Shown here: piece by piece, positions 6,046-11,789 of the stretch
Position numbering within the stretch: the first letter of the stretch is position 1
Layout of the letters: the number at the start of each line of letters is the position of its first letter
Source of the DNA: an uncultured Bacteroidales bacterium
GTDB lineage: Bacteria; Bacteroidota; Bacteroidia; Bacteroidales; UBA932
Assembly: GCA_905234775.1 (NCBI GenBank)
Contig: CAJOJC010000035.1
Location: 1 to 11,789 of the forward strand
Direction: 5' to 3'
DNA: 11,789 nucleotides
Notes under the pieces: model-generated
Told to the model about the DNA's origin: nothing
What the model saw: the letters and a program-made list of their open reading frames with translations, nothing else
Databases searched by the model: none
Translations under genes and position numbers: made by a program

Positions 6046-6879
6046 CTATTTTTTAGCCGGCTGATGGCTGAAAGACCTGCGGGGTCCTTCGGCTTCACGC
6101 CAGAATTTTTCATCAAAATCGGTAGGATGGACGTACGGGCCGTCGTGGTCTATCACGAACTGCATGTATGTTATAGGCAGGCCCATCTCGAGGAACATCT
6201 TTTCATAAAAAGTCTGCACTTCGTAAACTACCGGGTCGAGACCGTCGACCATATCGTTAGCTGCCGTCGCCTGGCCGCATAGAGGCATCAGAGAGGCATA
6301 GACATCCCAGGTACAGCAGCGAAGCTTCAGGCCGTTGGCTTTCACGACAGCTTTTGTGTATTCGTGGAGGAAGCGGGAGTCTGTCTTCAGATGGACCAAA
6401 CCGCCGGGACGAAGGAAACTGCGGTAGCGCTCCAGGAAAAGAGGCGAACTCAGACGAGAGTTCTCGCTCTTCATCTGGGGATCGGAGAATGTAAGCCATA
6501 TCTCAGAAATCTCCCCGGGGGCGAAGAAAGCGGTAATGAACTCAATACGGGTTCTAAGAAAAGCGACATTCGGGATCTTTTCCTTTGTCGCGGTCTTCGC
6601 TCCTTTCCAGAGACGGGCCCCTTTAATGTCTACACCGATGAAGCACTTGTCTGGATAGCGGCGCGCAAGGTCGAGCGTATACTCGCCCTTTCCGCAGCCG
6701 AGCTCAAGAATGATCTCGGCTCCGGGTTCGCGCCCGAACATGCGCTCCGCCCAGTGGCCCTTGATCGGATGGTCCTTCAGGTTGAAGAAACCCTCCGACA
6801 GGAGTTCCTCTGCAGATGGCTGCAGCAGGCAGGCGAACGTCTCGTTCTCGGCGAATTTCCTTAGTTTGTCGTGTCCCAT
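6046..6879 (-). CDS. trmB: tRNA (guanine46-N7)-methyltransferase TrmB
   Basis: TrmB installs m7G at position 46 in the variable loop of tRNAs using S-adenosylmethionine. With the start chosen here it is 277 residues. Class I methyltransferase motifs are clear: ELGCGKGEY (59-67) for SAM binding, GVDIKG (82-87) and WLTFSDPQMK (128-137), the last being the Bacteroidota-like variant of the PDPW(H)KK motif, then LKTDS (164-168). I prefer the ATG at 6879 (MGHDKLRKFAENETF) over the in-frame ATG at 6894, because MG-x-x-KL-x-KFAE is the usual beginning in this phylum. This start overlaps the 3' end of gldH by 19 nt. The C-terminus is longer than in E. coli TrmB. Confidence 0.94.
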   Translation of the reverse strand: MGHDKLRKFAENETFACLLQPSAEELLSEGFFNLKDHPIKGHWAERMFGREPGAEIILELGCGKGEYTLDLARRYPDKCFIGVDIKGARLWKGAKTATKEKIPNVAFLRTRIEFITAFFAPGEISEIWLTFSDPQMKSENSRLSSPLFLERYRSFLRPGGLVHLKTDSRFLHEYTKAVVKANGLKLRCCTWDVYASLMPLCGQATAANDMVDGLDPVVYEVQTFYEKMFLEMGLPITYMQFVIDHDGPYVHPTDFDEKFWREAEGPRRSFSHQPAKK

Positions 6880-7283
6880 CGTCTTTCTTTCCATACGAGG
6901 CCAAGGCCTCTGAAGCCCTTAACCTCAGGACTGACCCCAACTTTCAACATCCATTCCCCGGTCGAGGGGAAGCGGACGTAGGAGCGGTAGCGCTGAAGCG
7001 AGCCGTTTTCGTCTCCGCTCAGCATATAGACCGTCTCGCGGTAAACCGTATCGGCCGGTGAGACCCATGAAATATCCAGTCTCACGGGAAGCGATTCGCT
7101 GCCGTCTGAGTCTACCCTGGTGAAAAAGGCGAAATCGAAGAGCGCCAGCGAATCCACCACCGAAATAGGGTAATCGTAGGAGTTGCGCGGCGCTGAAAGA
7201 AACATCTCTCCGGAAGTCGGCCTGCCGCAGGAACAGAGGCAGAGCAGAGCGCAGAAGATGATTATTCCGGTCCTACTTCTCAT
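6861..7283 (-). CDS. gldH: GldH-type gliding-motility/envelope lipoprotein
   Basis: The 140-residue product starts with a lipoprotein signal peptide (MRSRTGIIIFCALLCLCSC); the probable lipidated cysteine is C19 in LCSCG, although C17 is an alternative. GldH is a lipoprotein first defined in Flavobacterium johnsoniae as needed for gliding, but it is conserved in many non-gliding Bacteroidales, where its role is not clear. The match rests on the tail pattern: a YVRFPSTGEW stretch, then VSPEVKGFRGLGLVW near the end, plus location directly between ricT and trmB. It is a little shorter than the roughly 155-160 residues I remember for the family. It overlaps ricT by 11 nt and trmB by 19 nt, so these messages are tightly coupled. 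No other gliding or type IX secretion gene is in view. Confidence 0.8.
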   Translation of the reverse strand: MRSRTGIIIFCALLCLCSCGRPTSGEMFLSAPRNSYDYPISVVDSLALFDFAFFTRVDSDGSESLPVRLDISWVSPADTVYRETVYMLSGDENGSLQRYRSYVRFPSTGEWMLKVGVSPEVKGFRGLGLVWKERRWDTTN

Positions 7284-8403
7284 TCTTCGGCTTTTTCCTG
7301 CCCTTGTGACGCTTTTTCTTAGGGCTGTCGAAACGGGTTATACTGCCCTCGCCAGCCGCGGTGACGAACTCAGGGGCTGAGCTTACCGGCTCTGGCATCA
7401 GCGAATCGGGCTTGATGCCGTTGCGGTTCATCATTATTATTTCGCGGACGTCCTCCGCCGCAAGCGGGTAGAGGTTTTCGTCTGAATTCTTGTCGTAGGA
7501 GAAGTACATGGTCTCGGCAAGGATGTTTGTCTTCCTGAGCCATGCAAGGCCGTCTTTGAACTCGAGCGGTTCTGTGACCTTCGGGATGCGGCTCTGGGCG
7601 TCCATGTAGGTCGCCACTTCGTAGTTGATGCAGCATTTGAGCTTACTACACTGACCAGCCAATTTCTGGGGATTGAGCGAAAGGTCCTGACAGCGGGCTG
7701 CTGAGGTACTGATGCTCTTGAAGTTGGTGATATAGTTAGCGCAGCAGAGCTCGCGGCCGCAGACGCCAAGGCCGCCTATCAGGCCGGCTTCCTGGCGTGC
7801 GCCGATCTGCTTCATTTCGATCTTGATGCGGAACTCTTCCGCGAAGACCTTGATCAGCTGGCGGAAATCCACGCGGCCGTCTGCGATGTAATAGAAGATT
7901 GCTTTAGTTCCGTCTCCCTGGAATTCGACGTCGCCGATTTTCATCTCCAGCCCCATCGTAGCCGCTATCCTGCGGGCTTCGATCATGGTCTGCTGCTCGC
8001 GGGCGGTGGCTTCCAGCCACTTTTCCACGTCGTTCTGACGGGCCTTTCTGTAGATCTTCTTGAACTCGGCTGTCTCGGGGTCAATCCTGCGACGCTTCAT
8101 TTGGCGGAGGACCAGCGGGCCCTCGAGGGTAACTATTCCGAGGTCATGGCCGTTTACTGCCTCGACCACCACCATATCGCCCTGACGGACGCTCTGGCCG
8201 CTTTCGTTGCGGTAGAAGCCTTTTCTGGTGTTCTTGAAGCGAACCTCGAAGATATCGGGGTATTCGTTTGCCCCTACATCCTTCAGATAGTTGTGTTCGC
8301 CAAGCTTACAGCAGCCTTCTCTGTATGTACATACGGTCTCTCCTTCGGGTGTGGTGCTTTTTACGCACCCGCGGAAGCAGTCGTAGTTGATAGTCTCACT
8401 CAT
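7273..8403 (-). CDS. ricT: PSP1-domain protein, RicT (YaaT) family
   Basis: The protein belongs to the PSP1 C-terminal domain family that includes RicT, which in Bacillus subtilis forms the iron-sulfur RicAFT complex assisting RNase Y in mRNA maturation. Whether it has that role here is unknown. The 376-residue product carries the family signature QIGARQEAGLIGGLGVCGRELCC (199-221), followed by a cysteine cluster QCSKLKCC (251-258); C215, C220, C221, C252, C257 and C258 are candidate metal ligands. Additional cysteines lie at 9, 13, 25, 31 and 32 in an N-terminal extension typical of Bacteroidota homologues. The tail is very basic (KKKRHKGRKKPKNEK), suggesting nucleic acid or ribosome contact. 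It overlaps the delta' gene as ATGA, an adjacency also seen in other phyla. Confidence 0.9.
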   Translation of the reverse strand: MSETINYDCFRGCVKSTTPEGETVCTYREGCCKLGEHNYLKDVGANEYPDIFEVRFKNTRKGFYRNESGQSVRQGDMVVVEAVNGHDLGIVTLEGPLVLRQMKRRRIDPETAEFKKIYRKARQNDVEKWLEATAREQQTMIEARRIAATMGLEMKIGDVEFQGDGTKAIFYYIADGRVDFRQLIKVFAEEFRIKIEMKQIGARQEAGLIGGLGVCGRELCCANYITNFKSISTSAARCQDLSLNPQKLAGQCSKLKCCINYEVATYMDAQSRIPKVTEPLEFKDGLAWLRKTNILAETMYFSYDKNSDENLYPLAAEDVREIIMMNRNGIKPDSLMPEPVSSAPEFVTAAGEGSITRFDSPKKKRHKGRKKPKNEK

Positions 8404-9398
8404 ATTGCAGTGTATATTCTGTCTACAAGATCCGTAAAGAGGATCTTAAGATTGACATTGCGCTCTATCAAACCCTGGGCGCGGCTGAGCGCATCCGCTG
8501 CCTTTCGGGGGAATGTTTTAGGGCTTCTCGCGGCCCAGTCGCGGAGCTCTGCAAGCTCACTTTCGGGCACCTCGACCATCGAATCGAGACCCTGATGAAG
8601 AAGAAATACGAAGCGCAGCCTTTCGGCGGCGTACTTACAGAAGCCCTTTGCGCGTTCGCGCGAAGGGAGCGCCGCGGCGGTATCGGCCGCTTCGAGCGCG
8701 GCTCCGAGGTCGCGCGCCAGCACGGCCTGCATCAGGCGGCGCAGAAGGTCCGGATCCTCAGCCTGACCTACCGAGCGGAACGCGCCCTTTCGGGGCATGA
8801 CGCGCAGCCTGAGGCAACGCGAAGAGATGGTAGGAAGGACCGAGTCCGGCGCATGGGTAATCATCAGGAACAGGGTCTTCTCCGGCGGCTCCTCAACTGA
8901 TTTCAGCAGGCGGTTCGCCGCTTCCCTGTTCATCTTCTCGGGGAGATAGACCACCAGAGCACGATAGCCCCTCTCAAGGGCATACAGCGACAAGACGTCG
9001 AGAACCTTCTTCGCTTCCTCGACCTTTATCATCGCGGTTTTACCTTCTATTCCGAGGGCATCGCTCAGTTCATTCTCCGTAAATGAGGGGTTGGACTGGA
9101 CAAGTTCGCGCCACTGGGCGACAAAGTCCGTAGAACTGCCGGTATTGACAGGATAGATATAATGGACATCAGGGTGGATGAGCTTACCTATCTTGTTGCA
9201 GCCCGGGCACTCTCCGCAGGAATCGCCATCCGAGCGGTTCTTGCAATACAGATACTGCAGGAAGGCCTGGACGATGGGGAAGGCCCCGCCGCCGTCTTCT
9301 TCATGAAGCATTATCGCATGGGGGATCTTACCGGAATCTACCATCCCGGCGAGAGCCTTTACGACATCTTCATTTCCTGCAATATCAGCGAATCTCAT
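8400..9398 (-). CDS. holB: DNA polymerase III subunit delta' (clamp loader)
   Basis: Delta' is the stator subunit of the sliding-clamp loader at the replication fork. The 332-residue protein has an AAA+ fold with a C4 zinc module (C52, C61, C64, C67 in CKNRSDGDSCGECPGC), a sensor-1 region NRLLKSVEEPPEKTLFLMIT (162-181) and the SRC arginine-finger motif (193-195). The P-loop position reads LHEEDGGGAFPIVQAF (31-46) with no GKT/S lysine, so it should not bind ATP productively. That is expected for delta' and separates it from the DnaX tau/gamma subunit. Both ends of the gene are 4-nt ATGA overlaps, with the polyprenyl synthase upstream and ricT downstream. The delta'-ricT pair is conserved across distant bacteria. 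Confidence 0.93.
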   Translation of the reverse strand: MRFADIAGNEDVVKALAGMVDSGKIPHAIMLHEEDGGGAFPIVQAFLQYLYCKNRSDGDSCGECPGCNKIGKLIHPDVHYIYPVNTGSSTDFVAQWRELVQSNPSFTENELSDALGIEGKTAMIKVEEAKKVLDVLSLYALERGYRALVVYLPEKMNREAANRLLKSVEEPPEKTLFLMITHAPDSVLPTISSRCLRLRVMPRKGAFRSVGQAEDPDLLRRLMQAVLARDLGAALEAADTAAALPSRERAKGFCKYAAERLRFVFLLHQGLDSMVEVPESELAELRDWAARSPKTFPRKAADALSRAQGLIERNVNLKILFTDLVDRIYTAI

Positions 9399-10369
9399 TT
9401 GTTCCTTATACTGTTGAACCTCGCTATTTCTGCGAGATAAGCCGTATATCGACTTTCGGGAAGAGCTTTCAGCGCCTCTAGGGCCTTGTCTACATACTGG
9501 TTCAGGATCTCTCCGGCCGCTTCTACTCCTCCGCGCTCCGCTACAAATTTACGAATCTCTTCGCAATATTCGGGGTGTGCGTCGATCGCAAGAACCATTT
9601 TTCTTATTTCGCTCTCGCGAGGCGAATCTTTCATCGCGCAAAGCAGCGGGAGGGTAATCTTCTTTTCGAGCAGATCGATACCCACGGGCTTGCCCAATTC
9701 GCCGTCTCCGGCATAATCGAGGATGTCGTCCTTTATCTGGAAGGCTATTCCCAGGGCGTCCGAGTACTCCTTCGCGGCGGCGACATATTCCGCCGGAGCC
9801 CCCACCGAAATCGCTCCGCTCATTCCGGCCGTCTCAAAGAGCGAGGCCGTCTTACAGTAGATGATGCGGAAGTACTCCTGCTCGGATGTATCTGCCGCAC
9901 CTGCCTTTTCGAGCTGAAGCATTTCTCCCTCGGCAAGATCAGAGAGGGTCTTGGAGAAGATTCTCTTGACGGAGTCGCGCGATTCTGCCTCAAGGATGAG
10001 GTCTACCGCTTTCGAGAGCCAGAAGTCGCCGACGAGGACGGCCCGGCTGGGGCCGAGGCGCAAGCGCATCGTGGGCTCTCCGCGCCGGACGTCGCTCTCG
10101 TCGGCGACATCGTCGTGGAGAAGGGTAGCGTTGTGGAGAAGTTCGGCGGCTGCGGCATAGCGGCGCGAGTCATCCCCTATCCGGCCGCCGCTGCATGCGC
10201 CGGCCGCGAGGAGGGTGACCATCGGCCGCAGCATCTTGCCGCCGTGGGCCAGGATCTGGCTGTTGACTATATTCAGCAGACCTATGTCTGAACGCAATGC
10301 GTCCGCAATAAGGGTCTGGACTGCCAGCCAATCATCTCCTAAAAATCCGGTTATCTCTTCCCTGCTCAT
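9395..10369 (-). CDS. trans-Polyprenyl diphosphate synthase (long-chain type)
   Basis: The enzyme elongates an allylic diphosphate with isopentenyl diphosphate units to build an all-trans prenyl chain, probably the menaquinone side chain. The 324-residue protein has the standard all-helical family motifs: GGKMLRP (43-49), first aspartate-rich motif DDVAD (86-90), second aspartate-rich motif DDILD (214-218), and GKPVGIDLLEKKITLP (226-241). Small residues A81 and T82 upstream of the first Asp motif, rather than bulky aromatics, fit a long-chain product (octaprenyl-like) rather than farnesyl or geranylgeranyl; this is inference from the known chain-length rule. Start and stop are both ATGA overlaps with the flanking LOG-family and delta' genes. 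Confidence 0.92.
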   Translation of the reverse strand: MSREEITGFLGDDWLAVQTLIADALRSDIGLLNIVNSQILAHGGKMLRPMVTLLAAGACSGGRIGDDSRRYAAAAELLHNATLLHDDVADESDVRRGEPTMRLRLGPSRAVLVGDFWLSKAVDLILEAESRDSVKRIFSKTLSDLAEGEMLQLEKAGAADTSEQEYFRIIYCKTASLFETAGMSGAISVGAPAEYVAAAKEYSDALGIAFQIKDDILDYAGDGELGKPVGIDLLEKKITLPLLCAMKDSPRESEIRKMVLAIDAHPEYCEEIRKFVAERGGVEAAGEILNQYVDKALEALKALPESRYTAYLAEIARFNSIRNK

Positions 10370-10896
10370 AGTTCCGCCTTGAATTCTTCTATAGTCTTTA
10401 CGAAAATGTATTTCTTACGGGTAGGCATGTCGAGCATTCCCGTCTCTACATAGAAGTCGAAGAGCCTTTCGAGAATATCGTAGAAACCGTCGACATTGAA
10501 GATTACTATCTTCGCTTCGCATTGATGGAGGCGCACGAGGGTACAGGTCTCCGCGAGTTCGTCAAGAGTTCCGATTCCTCCGGGAAGTGCAACCGCCAGA
10601 CTTACTCCGGCGCGCATCTCTTCCTTACGGGTAGACATGCTGTCCGTCCAGATCAGTTCGTCGAGGGCCGGATATTCAAGACCATCCATAAAGCGCGGCA
10701 GAACGCCCTTTACGCGGGCTCCGCACTCGCGGGCGGTATCGCTGACAACCTTCATCGTACCCTTGATCGTCCCGCCAGATACGATCTCATAACCACACAA
10801 ACAAGCCGCGCGGACTGCTTCCCGGGCGGCTTGATTGTATTTAGGATCTATGCTAGAACTTGCGGCGCAGAAAAATAGCGCCCTTTTTCCTGACAT
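10366..10896 (-). CDS. LOG-family phosphoribohydrolase (TIGR00730 type)
   Basis: The LOG/lysine-decarboxylase-like family consists of Rossmann-fold enzymes that hydrolyse nucleoside 5'-monophosphates, including cytokinin riboside monophosphates, to base and ribose-5-phosphate; in bacteria the natural substrate is often AMP or unknown. The 176-residue protein has the paired signatures that define the family: STRKEEM (88-94) with the Arg and Lys at 90-91, and PGGIGTLDE (105-113). The first nucleotide-binding loop reads GGTIKGTM (41-48) rather than the more frequent GGG-x-x-GLM, a modest divergence that may alter substrate choice. The old label 'lysine decarboxylase' would be wrong, since the PLP site is absent. 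It lies 3 nt after the outer-membrane gene and overlaps the prenyl synthase by 4 nt. Confidence 0.88.
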   Translation of the reverse strand: MSGKRALFFCAASSSIDPKYNQAAREAVRAACLCGYEIVSGGTIKGTMKVVSDTARECGARVKGVLPRFMDGLEYPALDELIWTDSMSTRKEEMRAGVSLAVALPGGIGTLDELAETCTLVRLHQCEAKIVIFNVDGFYDILERLFDFYVETGMLDMPTRKKYIFVKTIEEFKAEL

Positions 10897-10899
10897 CTA

Positions 10900-11622
10900 T
10901 TAGAAGAATAGGGTAGCCGTAAGGGCTATACCGTTTGCTTTGTTGTCTTTAGCCTGCTCATACATCGCCTTTGCGGAGATGCTGGCCTGCTCACCCTGCT
11001 CGTTGTAAAGGTTGCCGAAATCCCAATACCACTTCAGCGATACTCCAAGTCTGTCGAGGAGGAGAATTCCTGCACCGACTCCGATACCATACTGAAGGCG
11101 CTCACGGCCATTCCACTTGTTTTCGTCGTCGTTTGTAGTATTAAGAGGAACTCCCGAAGCGCTGGCCATAGCCTCGATTGCGGTCTGGGCGATTCCGTTC
11201 TTAGCCTGAGTCTTACTCTCGGTTGTAATAGCATAACCCAGATACGGCTCAATGAAAGCATACGGGGTAATTCCCGGGAGCTCAAATCTCCAACCAGCCT
11301 GGACTGGAATCTCGAGAAAGCCGGTCTTTGTATTGATGTCAACCTCGAAATCCTCTCCTGAAAGACCAGCGATCTGATGCTGAAGAGTTGCGCCCTTCAT
11401 TTCGTAGACAACACCGGGCTGAACATAGAAGTTCAGAGGAAGGCCGAGTCTCAGAACGACACCGGCATGATACTGAGTGACCGACTGATTCTCAACGATA
11501 TCGCTATAGGCAGTCTTAAGATCCGATGAATTGGATGTAAGACCTGCGATTATACCGAGCTGGGCGTGTGCGCTGACAGCGAACATTGCGATAGCCGCAG
11601 CGACTGCGATCAATTTCTTCAT
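10900..11622 (-). CDS. Secreted outer-membrane beta-barrel protein (PorT-like)
   Basis: The 240-residue precursor starts with a clear Sec signal peptide (MKKLIAVAAAIAMFAVSAHA, cleavage after residue 20 before QLG). The mature part alternates short aromatic/glycine-rich strands with polar loops, for example LNFYVQPGVVYEMKG, GITPYAFIEPYLGYAI and GVSLKWYWDFGNLY, and ends in a terminal Phe (LTATLFF), as expected for a beta-barrel inserted by the BAM complex. It resembles the outer-membrane beta-barrel domain proteins of Bacteroidota often labelled PorT family, but a specific role cannot be assigned. The ATG overlaps the thioredoxin stop codon as ATGA, and LOG begins 3 nt after its own stop, so an abundant envelope protein is embedded among housekeeping genes. 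No separate promoter is visible. Confidence 0.85.
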   Translation of the reverse strand: MKKLIAVAAAIAMFAVSAHAQLGIIAGLTSNSSDLKTAYSDIVENQSVTQYHAGVVLRLGLPLNFYVQPGVVYEMKGATLQHQIAGLSGEDFEVDINTKTGFLEIPVQAGWRFELPGITPYAFIEPYLGYAITTESKTQAKNGIAQTAIEAMASASGVPLNTTNDDENKWNGRERLQYGIGVGAGILLLDRLGVSLKWYWDFGNLYNEQGEQASISAKAMYEQAKDNKANGIALTATLFF

Positions 11623-11789
11623 AACAGAGAATTTATTCGTTTTACAATTTCTTCTTTGGGTACGAGTCCGATCGTTTTGTCTACCGGCTGACCGTTCTTG
11701 AAGAAGATGATAGTCGGGATACTTCGGATTCCGTACTCCATAGAGATGTCCTGAGCCTCGTCAACGTTGCATTTGCCGACGACAATTTT
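11619..11789 (-). CDS. trxA: Thioredoxin, C-terminal part (5' end outside window)
   Basis: Only the last 56 residues and the TGA stop lie in the window; the gene enters from the right edge in frame and was too short to be flagged as a complete reading frame. The segment VGKCNVDEAQDISMEYGIRSI followed by PTIIFFKNGQPVDK matches the thioredoxin C-terminal half: the NVD strand, the YGIRSIPT cis-proline loop and the FKNG turn, ending KEEIVKRINSLL. The CGPC redox motif would be upstream, beyond the edge, so catalytic competence cannot be checked. A cysteine in the NVD strand is additional to the expected redox pair. Thioredoxin normally reduces disulfides in cytoplasmic proteins. Its stop overlaps the start of the outer-membrane gene as ATGA. 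Confidence 0.9.
   Translation of the reverse strand, partial: KIVVGKCNVDEAQDISMEYGIRSIPTIIFFKNGQPVDKTIGLVPKEEIVKRINSLL

Larger units (their letters stand above)
1870..11789 (-). other. Probable 13-gene minus-strand operon
   Basis: Thirteen consecutive same-strand genes run from the right edge to rsmE. Junctions, in transcription order, are: ATGA overlap (trx/outer-membrane), 3-nt gap, ATGA, ATGA, ATGA (delta'/ricT), 11-nt overlap, 19-nt overlap (gldH/trmB), 6-nt gap, ATGA (small membrane gene/tsaC), 3-nt gap (tsaC/mutL), 0-nt gap (mutL/rhomboid), then 73 nt before rsmE. No gap within the first twelve genes can hold a promoter or terminator; internal promoters inside coding regions cannot be excluded. 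The operon's main promoter is outside the window. Confidence 0.75.

Noticed and set aside
9575..10291. 238-codon plus-strand open frame opposite the prenyl synthase
   Set aside because: The minus strand encodes both Asp-rich motifs of the synthase, so this is a shadow.

Overview
The window looks like a chromosomal housekeeping region from a GC-rich member of the Bacteroidota, most likely order Bacteroidales. Three things point there: the GldH-type lipoprotein, the gene order gldH - PSP1/ricT - DNA polymerase III delta', and a perfect Bacteroidota-style -7 element (TATCTTTG) before radA. There is no 16S or other taxonomic marker in the window, so genus is not called.

Layout. Bases 1-391 are non-coding and packed with inverted repeats, ending in a likely promoter for radA (392-1753, + strand), the RecA/Lon-like recombination factor. 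Between the convergent radA and rsmE genes (1754-1869) lies a second palindromic array. Everything from 1870 to the right edge is on the minus strand. In transcription order (right to left) it is: thioredoxin (cut by the window edge), a secreted outer-membrane beta-barrel protein, a LOG-family phosphoribohydrolase, a trans-polyprenyl diphosphate synthase, the delta' clamp-loader subunit, a PSP1/RicT protein, the GldH lipoprotein, tRNA m7G46 methyltransferase TrmB, a small tail-anchored membrane protein, threonylcarbamoyl-AMP synthase, MutL, a rhomboid protease, and, after a 73-nt repeat-containing gap, the 16S rRNA m3U1498 methyltransferase RsmE.

The first twelve of these minus-strand genes touch, overlap, or are separated by at most 6 nt. 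Five junctions are 4-nt ATGA stop/start overlaps, two are longer overlaps (11 and 19 nt), and the rest are 0-6 nt gaps. This implies one long, translationally coupled transcript joining DNA repair (mutL), replication (delta'), tRNA and rRNA modification (trmB, tsaC, rsmE), envelope biogenesis (GldH, outer-membrane barrel, rhomboid), isoprenoid chain synthesis and redox control.

I did not find a defence system, mobile element, CRISPR array, tRNA or rRNA. The items most worth a second look are the intergenic palindrome arrays built from paired, alternating-orientation arms, a MutL whose C-terminal segment lacks the DQHA endonuclease motif, the uncharacterised 99-residue tail-anchored protein, and the unusual operon company of the thioredoxin and outer-membrane genes.
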